Assembly (NCBI GenBank): GCA_000378865.1
Contig: KB900402.1
Location: forward strand, 1,857 to 59,127
Length of the DNA: 57,271 nucleotides
Origin: an actinobacterium SCGC AAA278-I18
GTDB lineage: Bacteria; Actinomycetota; Actinomycetes; Nanopelagicales; Nanopelagicaceae
Direction of reading: 5' to 3'
Shown here: in pieces, positions 22,563 through 30,967 of the stretch
How positions within the stretch are numbered: the stretch's first letter is position 1
How the letters are laid out: every line of letters starts with the position of its first letter
Position numbers and translations under genes: made by a program
Notes under the pieces: generated by a model
The model's input: only the letters and a program-made list of their open reading frames with translations
What the model was told of the DNA's origin: nothing
The model's database searches: none

Positions 22563-22566
22563 TTCT

Positions 22567-23362
22567 ATGCAGCATCTACTTCCATTACTTAATTTAAGTA
22601 CCTTCTCGCTAAATATTTTAGGTGGTTCCATAATTTCAAATTACGGGTTAAGACCCAATGCAAAAAATATGACAGATTTGATCCTTGTAAGAAATCCATC
22701 AATTAATTTAGACAAAGAAATATCAGTTGGTGGATTGGGTTTTTCTCAAGCTATACCAATTCTCGACGAGCTGCGTCATACAGAAATATTAATTATGTAC
22801 TTCGGTACATCCATTGGCTGGCCAAGAATTAGTAGGAAAATGGAAAACTATCTAAAGCCAGAAATGCTAACTTCAACAACTTTTCATATTCCTCTATACA
22901 AGAGTGTAATTTTAAGTCATCGAATTAAGGCAAAAATCCGCCATCTTGAGCGAAATCTATTTAAATTGATTTTGTACCCATTCGGTCTATATAAACCAAG
23001 GCATTCACTGGAAGATTTACCAAATTTAATTAAAGCCATAGAACATATTGCAGATCGAAAATCTTGTTTAATAATCTGGGTGCAGCATAACGCTTTAGGA
23101 TATCGGAGGTTATGGTTAGAACGAAAGTCTTATAAAAGATATTACAAAGAAATATTATCAAGAACTTGGTAAAGAGAAATCACCACATTTTAGAATTCTT
23201 AGCCCAGGCAATGAATTCCTAGTTCAAGAGAATTATGCACTAGATGGTGTGCACCTCAGTGAGCTAGGTCATGAACGTATGGGAGTGATGATCGGCAATG
23301 AGATCAACCAGGCACTTTCTGAAGTTCGCAATTATGCAAAAAGTGAGTCAGAACAACAGTAA
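22567..23362 (+). pseudogene. SGNH/GDSL-like hydrolase gene broken by a frameshift
   Basis: The first frame codes 201 residues and stops at 23170-23172. Reading continues in the +1 frame from about 23131-23155 to TAA 23360-23362, giving SPGNEFLVQENYALDGVHLS and then ELGHERMG. The upstream part has a GGS block (LNILGGSIISNYG) and an FGTSIGWP segment; the downstream part supplies the D-x-x-H of SGNH block V. One extra base near 23140-23152 explains both frames. The gene is rich in ATA, AGA and AGG codons, unlike its neighbours. It may be a true pseudogene, a contingency gene, or a sequencing error. The SGNH assignment rests on two short blocks only. Confidence 0.6.
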
Positions 23363-23421
23363 TTTGTTAGAAACATAGTAACTACTAGCCCTCCTTAACC
23401 TTTATAGGGAGAAATGCCCGC

Positions 23422-23427
23422 TAATCT
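23422..23427 (+). promoter_or_regulatory. -10 element of xerC
   Basis: TAATCT lies exactly 6 nt before the xerC ATG at 23434, with no Shine-Dalgarno sequence. This again suggests a leaderless start. Confidence 0.45.
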
Positions 23428-23433
23428 CTATTT

Positions 23434-24333
23434 ATGTCCGCCGCCTTGATCACCCAGTATGAGGAACACCTGGCGTTGGTAAGAAATTTATCTGATAACT
23501 CAATTCGGGGATATGTAACAGATTTAGAGTCTTTTCTTAAACATATGGAGAAGATGGGAATTGTTGAGTTTAATCAATTAGAAATTGAGCACATTCGCTC
23601 CTGGCTGGCTAATTTACAAACCACAGGAGTTGCAAGATCAACCTTGACTAGAAGAATTGTTTCAATCAGGGCTTTCACAAATTGGGCCGCAGCTAATGGT
23701 TGGTTGACCTCTGATTTAGGAGTAAACCTTGCAGTTCCTAAACCACATAAAGTGTTGCCTGAGGTTTTAAATGTTGAGGATGCTGCCACAGTATTAAAAG
23801 CACTTGAGGTTAAGTGTGTTGAGGAGCCAAGTGCAATTAATTTACGTGATTTAGCATTGGTTGAGGTTTTATATAGCTCAGGTATTCGAGTATCTGAGCT
23901 TTGTGGTTTAAATCTTGGCGATATTGATCGTAGTAGAAATACTTTAAATGTAATTGGTAAGGGAAATAAGCAGCGGGTTGTACCCCTTGGATTACCAGCG
24001 GTTAGAGCAATTGAGAGTTACTTAAAAAATGCAAGGGGTGAGTTTGTAAATCAAAATTCACAAGATGCACTCTTTTTAGGATCTCGTGGAAAAAGAATTG
24101 ATCAAAGAACAGTTCGGGAGGTTGTTTATGAAGCTATGAAGGCAGTTGGTTCTGATATGGGTCCACATGGACTTCGCCACTCTGCTGCAACTCATTTACT
24201 AGAAGGTGGCGCAGATCTTAGAACCGTGCAAGAGATATTAGGACATGCATCTTTATCTACAACTCAGATCTATACCCATGTTTCACCTGAGCGTTTGCAA
24301 TCTGCCTACAAACAAGCACACCCAAGGGCGTAG
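23434..24333 (+). CDS. xerC: Tyrosine recombinase XerC
   Basis: Resolves chromosome dimers at dif with XerD, 299 aa. The N-terminal SAM-like core-binding domain covers about residues 1-85. The catalytic residues are visible: R152 (SGIRVSEL), the lysine of GKGNKQRVVPL, H245 and R248 (HGLRH), H271 (LGHASLS) and nucleophile Y280. Its place upstream of rpsB-tsf is the actinobacterial position of the housekeeping xerC, so it is not evidence of a mobile element. Confidence 0.93.
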   Translation: MSAALITQYEEHLALVRNLSDNSIRGYVTDLESFLKHMEKMGIVEFNQLEIEHIRSWLANLQTTGVARSTLTRRIVSIRAFTNWAAANGWLTSDLGVNLAVPKPHKVLPEVLNVEDAATVLKALEVKCVEEPSAINLRDLALVEVLYSSGIRVSELCGLNLGDIDRSRNTLNVIGKGNKQRVVPLGLPAVRAIESYLKNARGEFVNQNSQDALFLGSRGKRIDQRTVREVVYEAMKAVGSDMGPHGLRHSAATHLLEGGADLRTVQEILGHASLSTTQIYTHVSPERLQSAYKQAHPRA

Positions 24334-24336
24334 TTT

Positions 24337-25515
24337 GTGAAGGTTGAATTACCAAGTGCGTTTGCGCAATTAGAGAGCAGAATTAAATCTCAAAGCTTTG
24401 TCAGGGCGGTGCTATCGGGGCGCCGTAGAAATATGCAAACCGAGTTTGAACGAGTTGATATCAAGCCGGTATTAATTAAAGATGAGATTAAGTGGCAGAT
24501 AGTTTCAAGTGATGGCAAGAAAGATATAACTAAAAATGTTGAGTTAGATTTTGATTTTACCCCCCTCCTTAGTAGTGGCTTTGCCAATCTACAAGCAGAT
24601 ACCACCACTGAGTCATACTCGGTTCAGATATCTAAAAAAGATGAGGCTATTGTTTCAGTAGGTAAGGTTAAGTTAAGTAGAGATTTAACTCATGACCGGC
24701 AGAAGGACCGAATGCTGGCGGAGAGTAACCAGATATTTAAAGCGCTAGATATGTCAGATATGTTGGGCCGGATTAAACCTAGCAAGATGGATAAGTACAA
24801 GCAGGTGGATGAGTTTTTAAGGTTACTTAATCAAGCAGTAGATGGGCAATTTACCAATCAAGATCAATTATCAGTTGTTGATCTAGGTTGCGGCCATGCT
24901 TACTTAACCTTTGGTGTGGGTGAGTACTTTAAAGATAAGTTTAAAAAAGTTGCAATCTTAGGAGTTGATGAACGAGTAGAGTCAAAAGATCACAATGAGA
25001 GGGTTGCTAGCAAATTAAATATTGATGCAAAATTTATTGCAGCTAAAATTGCTGATACGCCAAACCAGAGAGTTGATATCGCAATCGCACTTCACGCCTG
25101 TGATACCGCAACCGATGATGCAATTTCTTGGGCGGTTAAAAATGGCGCCAAGATTATTATGGCAGCCCCCTGTTGTATGCATGAGTTACAAACTCAAATA
25201 AAAGAGAGCCCTGAGCCTTGGGGCTTACTAACAAAGTATGGATTAGTTAAAGAACGGTTAGTTGATTTAATGACTGATTCACTAAGGGCGCAGATCTTAA
25301 AATTACTTGGCTACCGGGTAGATATTGTTGAGTTTATTGGTGGTGAGCACACCGCCCGTAATATTTTAATTAGAGCGGTTAAAATTGGTGCGCCAGTTTT
25401 AGATATTGATAAGAAAAGGTATGAACAGATGCTCACTGATTGGCAGATAAAGCCATATCTGGCGCAGGTATTAAAGGATGAGTTAAAAGCTGCGGCGGGA
25501 GTAAGTAGTATCTAG
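24337..25515 (+). CDS. SAM-dependent methyltransferase (Methyltransf_32-like)
   Basis: A 392-residue protein with a class I methyltransferase fold in its C-terminal half: SAM motif I VVDLGCGHAYLTF, VAILGVDER, then ALHACDTATDDAI and an APCCMHEL motif typical of this methyltransferase group. The N-terminal 150 residues are less conserved. GTG 24337 follows the xerC stop by 3 nt, so the two are co-transcribed. The substrate is unknown; relatives are often annotated as RNA or generic methyltransferases. Confidence 0.75.
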   Translation: MKVELPSAFAQLESRIKSQSFVRAVLSGRRRNMQTEFERVDIKPVLIKDEIKWQIVSSDGKKDITKNVELDFDFTPLLSSGFANLQADTTTESYSVQISKKDEAIVSVGKVKLSRDLTHDRQKDRMLAESNQIFKALDMSDMLGRIKPSKMDKYKQVDEFLRLLNQAVDGQFTNQDQLSVVDLGCGHAYLTFGVGEYFKDKFKKVAILGVDERVESKDHNERVASKLNIDAKFIAAKIADTPNQRVDIAIALHACDTATDDAISWAVKNGAKIIMAAPCCMHELQTQIKESPEPWGLLTKYGLVKERLVDLMTDSLRAQILKLLGYRVDIVEFIGGEHTARNILIRAVKIGAPVLDIDKKRYEQMLTDWQIKPYLAQVLKDELKAAAGVSSI

Positions 25516-25626
25516 ATGTTGGCAGTAGCTGCTCTTAACCTGACAATCAATTACCTGGTAATTGCCAATTGAAATACCAACCATCACCCCAATCGCTAGG
25601 GTGGTAAGTAGGTAGGTATATTTCAT
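25483..25626 (-). CDS. Possible small membrane protein, 47 aa
   Basis: The minus-strand frame from ATG 25626 codes one clear hydrophobic helix (YLLTTLAIGVMVGISIG) followed by a short tail with two Cys. Its end overlaps the convergent methyltransferase gene by 33 nt. There is no Shine-Dalgarno sequence and the nearest -10-like TAATCC is 11 nt upstream of the ATG, so evidence for expression is weak. Confidence 0.25.
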   Translation of the reverse strand: MKYTYLLTTLAIGVMVGISIGNYQVIDCQVKSSYCQHLDTTYSRRSF

Positions 25627-25803
25627 TGGAAAATACTGGATTATCAAGCAGTGATCCCGCCTGCGTAAGCGCAAAGGTGTGGAAATTAGGCGGTATTTGT
25701 TCAGGTAGGATTTGCCTCAGCACGTAAATGAAAATTTTCGTGACTTCACGCATCTTAAAGTAATTAATTAATTACTAATTAATAACTTATGGACCTGTTC
25801 GGT
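25516..25803 (+). other. Intergenic region between methyltransferase and rpsB leader
   Basis: Apart from the possible 47-aa minus-strand frame, this stretch holds a near-perfect palindrome CAATTACC-T-GGTAATTG (25548-25564), a short inverted repeat CGTGA-CT-TCACG (25739-25750), and AT-rich sequence. TAACTT (25783-25788) could be the rpsB -10. In other actinobacteria an M23 peptidase gene often sits here; I see none. Confidence 0.4.
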
Positions 25804-25910
25804 GTAGTTAGAAATAACTACTCGGTTCTAGATGCTAGGGATCTAGCAAATTGTTAGATCACAAACCGAGTGCTCTTTATTACTTTAGGTAAAAAAGAGT
25901 GAAAAAGGAG
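25804..25910 (+). promoter_or_regulatory. Structured rpsB leader RNA
   Basis: Three stacked elements precede rpsB. P1 is GTAGTTA-gaaa-TAACTAC (25804-25821), a 7-bp stem with a GAAA tetraloop. P2 is ACTCGGTT (25820-25827) with AACCGAGT (25864-25871), 8 bp, enclosing either GCTAG-ggat-CTAGC (25834-25847) or the competing GATCTAG/TTAGATC pair (25840-25846 with 25854-25860). P3 is CTCTTT..TTAC with GTAA..AAAGAG (25873-25899). AAGGAG follows at 25905-25910. This looks like an autoregulatory ribosomal-protein leader for S2; binding by S2 is inference. Confidence 0.65.
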
Positions 25911-25919
25911 TGTGCCGAA

Positions 25920-26741
25920 ATGGCAGTTGTAACAATGCGAGAGCTTCTCGACAGTGGTGTTCACTTTGGACATCAGACTCGTCGATGGAATCCAAAGATG
26001 AAGCGCTATATCTTTACTGAGCGCAACGGTATCTACATCATCGATATCCAACAATCATTAGCCCTAATTGATAGCGCTTATGAGTTTATTAAAGATGCAG
26101 TAGCAAAGGGTGGCCACATTCTTTTCGTTGGCACCAAAAAGCAAGCACATGAGCCAATCAAGCAGCAATCTGCCAGGGTTGGAATGCCTTATGTAACAGA
26201 GAGATGGTTAGGCGGAATGCTTACCAACTTCCCAACTGTTTATAAGCGCGTGCTTCGACTTAAAGAGCTTGAAGCTCTTGAGACCGCTAATGATCAACTT
26301 TTAACAAAGAAAGAGTTACTTGTTCTGCGCCGTGAGCGGGAGAAGTTAAATAAGAACCTTGATGGAATTCGAAATATGACCAAGCTGCCTGCAGCTATTT
26401 GGGTGATTGATACTAAGAAGGAGCACCTTGCTGTTGCTGAAGCAAAGAAGCTTGGTATTCCAGTAATTGCAATCTTAGATACCAACTGCGATCCAGATGA
26501 GGTTGATTTTAAGATTCCTGGAAATGATGATGCAATTCGCTCAATCGCTCTTCTTACTCGCGTAATGACAGATGCAATTGCAGCAGGATTACAGGTTCGA
26601 TCAGCACAAGCAGCAAAGATTGCTGATAAGGCAGCAGCTGAGGCGCTAGCAGCTGCTGAGAAAACAGCTGAGCAACCACTTGCTGATTGGGAAAAAGATT
26701 TAATTAAAGAGCCAACAACAACTGAAACTGCTGGTGCTTAA
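25920..26741 (+). CDS. rpsB: 30S ribosomal protein S2
   Basis: Small-subunit protein, 273 aa. [22 protein letters not shown] and the [14 protein letters not shown] and [20 protein letters not shown] blocks are diagnostic. ATG 25920 has AAGGAG 9 nt upstream; an in-frame start at 25899 would lie inside leader hairpin P3 and is rejected. The Ala-rich C-terminal tail is longer than in E. coli, as in other actinobacteria. The stop is followed at once by tsf. Confidence 0.97.
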   Translation: MAVVTMRELLDSGVHFGHQTRRWNPKMKRYIFTERNGIYIIDIQQSLALIDSAYEFIKDAVAKGGHILFVGTKKQAHEPIKQQSARVGMPYVTERWLGGMLTNFPTVYKRVLRLKELEALETANDQLLTKKELLVLRREREKLNKNLDGIRNMTKLPAAIWVIDTKKEHLAVAEAKKLGIPVIAILDTNCDPDEVDFKIPGNDDAIRSIALLTRVMTDAIAAGLQVRSAQAAKIADKAAAEALAAAEKTAEQPLADWEKDLIKEPTTTETAGA

Positions 26742-27569
26742 TTGGCATACACAGCAGAGGATGTTAAAAAACTTCGGGAGCAGACCGCTGCTGGAATGTT
26801 AGATTGCAAAAAAGCCTTAGATGAGGCTGGTGGTGATTACCAAAAAGCGGTAGAAATCATCAGAGTTAAAGGCCAGAAAGGTGTTACTAAACGTGAGGGG
26901 CGAGCAACCTCAAATGGTTTAGTAACTGCAAAAGCTGAGGGTGATTTTGGGGTAATGCTGGAGTTAAATTGCGAGACTGATTTCGTAGCAAAGGGTGAGC
27001 AGTTTCAAGCACTGGCTGCTGAATTACTTAACCATTTAGCTACTACAAAAATTGGTGAACTCGATAAGTTTTTATCTTCAAAACTTAGCTCTGGTAAAAC
27101 AGTTAAAGAGGTAGTTGATGATGGTAATGCGATGCTGGGTGAGAATATTGAGCTTAAGCGAATCTCTGTTTTAACAGGTTCACCAGTTTCACTTTATCTT
27201 CATAAGACATCTCCTGATCTACCACCACAGGTCGGCGTGCTTGTTCAATTAAAGAGTGCAGCTGAGCAGGTTGGTAGAGATATCGCCCAACATATTGCAG
27301 CCTTTGCTCCGCAATTTGTTAGCCGAGATCAGGTACCAGCTGATGAGATTGCTAAAGAGCGTCGTTTAGCTGAAGAGGCAGCACGTAGTGAGGGAAAGCC
27401 GGAAGCTTCAATCACCAAGATTGTTGAGGGCAGAGTTACTGGCTTTGTGAAAGAGGTATCACTGCTTGAGCAAGCCTTTGCTAAGGATGCTAAGAAAACT
27501 GTGCAGCAAATCGTAGATGAGGCAAAGACCGCCGTGTCTGCTTTCAATAGATTCCGCGTAGGTCAGTAA
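26742..27569 (+). CDS. tsf: Elongation factor Ts
   Basis: Guanine nucleotide exchange factor for EF-Tu, 275 aa. MAYTAEDVKKLREQTAAGML and DCKKAL at the start form the UBA-like domain, and the ETDFVAKGEQFQ core motif is clear. The start is TTG 26742, directly after the rpsB stop. This is the universal rpsB-tsf pair. Confidence 0.97.
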   Translation: MAYTAEDVKKLREQTAAGMLDCKKALDEAGGDYQKAVEIIRVKGQKGVTKREGRATSNGLVTAKAEGDFGVMLELNCETDFVAKGEQFQALAAELLNHLATTKIGELDKFLSSKLSSGKTVKEVVDDGNAMLGENIELKRISVLTGSPVSLYLHKTSPDLPPQVGVLVQLKSAAEQVGRDIAQHIAAFAPQFVSRDQVPADEIAKERRLAEEAARSEGKPEASITKIVEGRVTGFVKEVSLLEQAFAKDAKKTVQQIVDEAKTAVSAFNRFRVGQ

Positions 27570-27593
27570 ACTTTTCACATCAACCGTAATTAA

Positions 27594-27641
27594 TTAAGGA
27601 GCACTCATGCCACGTAAAGGTTATAAACGAGTGCTCCTTAA
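27594..27641 (+). promoter_or_regulatory. Perfect 13-bp inverted repeat enclosing the pyrH start codon
   Basis: TTAAGGAGCACTC (27594-27606) is perfectly complementary to GAGTGCTCCTTAA (27629-27641). The left arm contains the Shine-Dalgarno AAGGAG, the ATG at 27607 begins directly after it, and the right arm is codons 8-12 of pyrH (Arg-Val-Leu-Leu-Lys). The right arm contains CTCCTT, a mimic of the 16S rRNA 3' end. No T-run follows, so it is not a terminator. Folding would hide the ribosome binding site. Confidence 0.8.
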
Positions 27642-28323
27642 ATTATCTGGTGAGGTATTTGGTGGCGAAAAAGGCATCGGTGTTGATCCTGATGTAGTTC
27701 ATGATGTAGCAAATCAAATCGCCGAAGTTGTTAGAGGCGGAACTCAAATCGCGATTGTAGTTGGCGGCGGTAATTACTTTAGAGGAGCAGAGCTGCAACA
27801 ACGTGGCATGGATCGGGCGAGAGCTGATTACATGGGAATGCTTGGCACGGTAATGAATTGCCTAGCCTTACAAGATTTTTTAGAAAAAGAGGGAATTGAA
27901 ACTAGAGTGCAAACTGCAATTGCTATGGGACAAGTTGCTGAGCCTTATGTACCACGCAGAGCGATGCGCCACTTAGAAAAAGGAAGAGTTGTAATTTTTG
28001 GCGCCGGTGCTGGAATGCCATTTTTTACCACCGATACCGTTGCTGCTCAGCGCGCACTTGAGATTGGTTCTGAGGCATTACTACTTGCAAAAAGTGGTGT
28101 TGATGGGGTTTATAACGCAGATCCTAAAAAAGATAAATCTGCCACAAAGTATGAAGTGATTTCCTATGATGAGGTTTTAAGTAAATCCCTAGCAGTTGCA
28201 GATGCGGCTGCTTTTGCACTGTGCCGGGAGAATAAATTGCCAATTGTTATCTTTGATCTAAAAAATAAGGGCAATATCAAGCGCGCTGTATCTGGTGAGA
28301 GTGTCGGAACACTGGTCTCCTAA
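27607..28323 (+). CDS. pyrH: Uridylate kinase (UMP kinase)
   Basis: Hexameric bacterial UMP kinase supplying UDP for all pyrimidine nucleotides, 238 aa. [45 protein letters not shown] and [15 protein letters not shown] are family motifs. ATG 27607 lies in the loop of the 13-bp inverted repeat described separately, so translation is likely controlled by RNA folding. It is followed by frr, the usual order. Confidence 0.97.
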   Translation: MPRKGYKRVLLKLSGEVFGGEKGIGVDPDVVHDVANQIAEVVRGGTQIAIVVGGGNYFRGAELQQRGMDRARADYMGMLGTVMNCLALQDFLEKEGIETRVQTAIAMGQVAEPYVPRRAMRHLEKGRVVIFGAGAGMPFFTTDTVAAQRALEIGSEALLLAKSGVDGVYNADPKKDKSATKYEVISYDEVLSKSLAVADAAAFALCRENKLPIVIFDLKNKGNIKRAVSGESVGTLVS

Positions 28324-28385
28324 GTAGATATTTTCCACTTATATCAAGTACGAGTAGAGTTGTATTAGTTAAAGGAGCGTTAAAA

Positions 28386-28949
28386 ATGGCAGATCTAAAT
28401 ACCTCACTTGCAGAGTGCAATACCAAAATGAATAAGGCAATTGATGTTGCCAAAGAGGATTTCTCTGCAATTAGAACTGGCCGGGCTCACCCTTCTATGT
28501 TTGCCAAGTTAATGGTTGATTACTATGGAACTGGCACACCACTTGCTCAACTTGCAACGGTACAAGTTCCCGAGGCTCGGCTTGCCTTAGTTACCCCTTA
28601 TGACAAGGGTGCGATGGCTGCGATAGAAAAGGCGATTAGAGATTCAGATCTTGGTGTTAATCCAGGTTCTGATGGCACAGTAATTAGAGTTAGCTTTCCG
28701 CAACTTACTGAGGAGCGGCGCAAAGAGTTTATAAAGGTGGCAAAAGGCAAAGCCGAAGATTCAAAGGTAGCAATCCGTGCAATTAGGCGAGCTGCTAAAG
28801 AGGCGATGGAGAAGTTAGAAAAAGATGGCAAGGTTGGCAAAGATGATTTAGCCAGAGCTGAGAAAGAGTTAGAAAAGGTTACTGGTGAGCACACCACCAA
28901 GATTGATGAGTTACTAAAGCATAAAGAAGCTGAGTTACTAGAGGTTTAA
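28386..28949 (+). CDS. frr: Ribosome recycling factor
   Basis: Splits post-termination ribosomes with EF-G, 187 aa. IRTGRAHPSMFAKLMVDYYG, NPGSDGTVIRVSFPQLTEERR and the C-terminal coiled region (KELEKVTGEHTTKIDELLKHKE) are typical. ATG 28386 has AAAGGAG upstream. The stop overlaps the cdsA start by one base (TAATG). Confidence 0.97.
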   Translation: MADLNTSLAECNTKMNKAIDVAKEDFSAIRTGRAHPSMFAKLMVDYYGTGTPLAQLATVQVPEARLALVTPYDKGAMAAIEKAIRDSDLGVNPGSDGTVIRVSFPQLTEERRKEFIKVAKGKAEDSKVAIRAIRRAAKEAMEKLEKDGKVGKDDLARAEKELEKVTGEHTTKIDELLKHKEAELLEV

Positions 28950-29797
28950 TGATGGCTGATCTGCACGCAATAAATGATGCGATAAATAAGCGCGCAGGCC
29001 GCAAGTTACTTCCATCGATGATAGTTTCCTTTCTTTTACTTGGCTTAATCTTTGGCACAATTAGTACCGAACCGCTGCTATTTTTTGTACTGATCTGGGT
29101 AGTAATTATGTTGGGTGTGCGGGAGTTAGCACATGCCTATCGCACTGGTGGAATTGAACTACCCGATTATGCGTTGATGATTGCCGCCACTATTTTATTA
29201 GTGGCAACTTGGAGCGGTAATACGCAAGGGTTAGCGGTATCAGCTGCTCTTACCATTCCAATTTTGATGGTTTTTCTACTGCTTATCTCGCAAAAAGATT
29301 TTATTAAACGCTCAACCTCAGCCGTTTTTATAATCTTCTACCTAGCAATCTTAGGTGGCTTTATTTTGCTACTTGCAAATGATCCAGATGGGGTTAAGCG
29401 GATTTTCACATTAGTGGCATTAATTGCCTGCAATGACACATTTGCATACTTTACGGGTGTGCTAATTGGCAGACATAAACTTGCGCCAAGTATTAGCCCT
29501 AAGAAAAGTTGGGAGGGCTTAATTGGTGGCGCAATTGCTGCATTAATAGGTGGCTCATTTATTTTTCACTCACTATTTGAAACCTCTTGGTTAGTTGGCG
29601 CAGCAATTGGCCTAATGGCAGTAATCACCGCTACCTGTGGTGATCTAATTGAATCAGCAATAAAGCGAGATTTAGCGATTAAAGATATGTCTAATTTATT
29701 ACCAGGACATGGTGGAATAATGGATCGATTAGATTCTGCCCTCTTTACCGCACCAGCTGTTTGGTTTGCGTTAGAGCTTATTGCTCGGTATTTATAA
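28949..29797 (+). CDS. cdsA: Phosphatidate cytidylyltransferase
   Basis: Membrane enzyme making CDP-diacylglycerol from phosphatidate and CTP, 282 aa, with about eight hydrophobic helices. The CDS signature SAIKRDLAIKDM...PGHGGIMDRLD lies near the C terminus. The start is ATG 28949, overlapping frr; a second ATG follows directly at 28952. The stop abuts the rlmN start. Confidence 0.94.
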   Translation: MMADLHAINDAINKRAGRKLLPSMIVSFLLLGLIFGTISTEPLLFFVLIWVVIMLGVRELAHAYRTGGIELPDYALMIAATILLVATWSGNTQGLAVSAALTIPILMVFLLLISQKDFIKRSTSAVFIIFYLAILGGFILLLANDPDGVKRIFTLVALIACNDTFAYFTGVLIGRHKLAPSISPKKSWEGLIGGAIAALIGGSFIFHSLFETSWLVGAAIGLMAVITATCGDLIESAIKRDLAIKDMSNLLPGHGGIMDRLDSALFTAPAVWFALELIARYL

Positions 29798-30907
29798 ATG
29801 GTTGATTTAGTATTTGATGCACCAATTGCTAAAAAGAAAGCACCAATTCATTTAGCAGATCTAACTGTGGCAGAGCGCAAAGAGCGGGCTGAAGAGTTAG
29901 GGTTGCCAGCATTTAGAGCTAACCAACTTGCAGTTCATTTTTTTACCCACCATAACGATGATGTTGAGAGCTTTACCGATATTCCAAAGGAGCTGCGCAC
30001 CTCACTTGCTGATGCTTTTTTGCCAAAGTTATTAACCTTAGTTAAATCAGTTACCTGTGATGGCGGAAAGACTCGAAAAGATCTATGGCGCTTACATGAT
30101 GGCGTCTTAGTCGAATCAGTTTTAATGCGTTACACCGATCGCACAACAGTTTGTATCTCCTCCCAAGCAGGTTGTGGCATGGGCTGCCCATTTTGCGCAA
30201 CCGGTCAGGCAGGACTTACCCGAAATCTAAGTGCAGGTGAGATAACCGCTCAGGTTGTAATGGCAGCTCGTGTTTGTGATCTAGGTGAGATGCCAGGTGG
30301 GCCAACTCGCTTATCTAATGTGGTCTTTATGGGTATGGGTGAGCCGATGGCTAATTACAAAGCGGTGATGCAAAGTATTAGAAATATTACAAACCCACAG
30401 CCAGATGGTTTAGGTATTGGCGCACGGTCGGTAACACTTTCAACCGTTGGCTTGGTAAGTGGTATTGAAAAGTTAACTCAAGAGGATCTACCAGTAACAC
30501 TTGCTATCTCACTTCATACTCCAGATGATGAGCTGCGAAATACTTTAGTGCCAGTTAACTCTCGCTGGCAGGTGAAGGAGGTACTTGCGGCGGCAGATAA
30601 GTATGAGATGAAGACTGGCAGAAGATACTCAATTGAGTATGCATTAATTAGAGATATTAATGATCAAGCTTGGCGAGCTGATCTATTGGGAAGATTACTT
30701 AAAAATAGAAATGCACATGTTAATTTAATTCCATTAAACCCAACCCCTGGCTCTAAGTGGACCGCCTCCCGGCGTGAAGATGAGGCAGCATTTGTTGAGA
30801 TCTTAGAGGGGTACTCAGTTGCGGTAACGGTTCGCGATACTAGAGGGCGGGAGATTGATGGTGCTTGCGGTCAATTAGCCGCCGCTGAGGTATCTGGTAA
30901 TTCTTAA
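29798..30907 (+). CDS. rlmN: Dual-specificity 23S rRNA (A2503-C2) / tRNA (A37-C2) methyltransferase RlmN
   Basis: Radical SAM methyltransferase, 369 aa. The cluster motif CxxxCxxC is C126-GMG-C130-PF-C133. [11 protein letters not shown] and the C-terminal [11 protein letters not shown] with a late cysteine are family features. It starts at ATG 29798, directly after the cdsA stop. In relatives dxr often follows; here the polyamine genes intervene. Confidence 0.95.
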   Translation: MVDLVFDAPIAKKKAPIHLADLTVAERKERAEELGLPAFRANQLAVHFFTHHNDDVESFTDIPKELRTSLADAFLPKLLTLVKSVTCDGGKTRKDLWRLHDGVLVESVLMRYTDRTTVCISSQAGCGMGCPFCATGQAGLTRNLSAGEITAQVVMAARVCDLGEMPGGPTRLSNVVFMGMGEPMANYKAVMQSIRNITNPQPDGLGIGARSVTLSTVGLVSGIEKLTQEDLPVTLAISLHTPDDELRNTLVPVNSRWQVKEVLAAADKYEMKTGRRYSIEYALIRDINDQAWRADLLGRLLKNRNAHVNLIPLNPTPGSKWTASRREDEAAFVEILEGYSVAVTVRDTRGREIDGACGQLAAAEVSGNS

Positions 30908-30910
30908 GTA

Positions 30911-30939
30911 TTGATAAGAGTTGTTGGAATAACTAGACT
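30911..30939 (+). promoter_or_regulatory. Promoter of the aldehyde dehydrogenase gene
   Basis: TTGATA (30911-30916), a 17-nt spacer and TAGACT (30934-30939) form one of the best promoter matches in the window. It begins right after the rlmN stop and leads to a short leader with AAGGAG before GTG 30968. Confidence 0.65.
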
Positions 30940-30967
30940 TGATAATCTAATAACCAAGGAGTGTTAA

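Noticed and set aside
23434-24333. XerC as an integrase of a mobile element
   Set aside because: It sits at the conserved actinobacterial xerC position beside rpsB-tsf, has housekeeping length and motifs, and no att repeats or tRNA are nearby.
25547-25753. Minus-strand frame of 68 codons upstream of rpsB
   Set aside because: No recognisable family, promoter or ribosome site; the composition is unremarkable and it overlaps another candidate frame.
27594-27641. pyrH inverted repeat as a rho-independent terminator for tsf
   Set aside because: No T-run follows the right arm and the stem enters the coding region; a translational role fits better.
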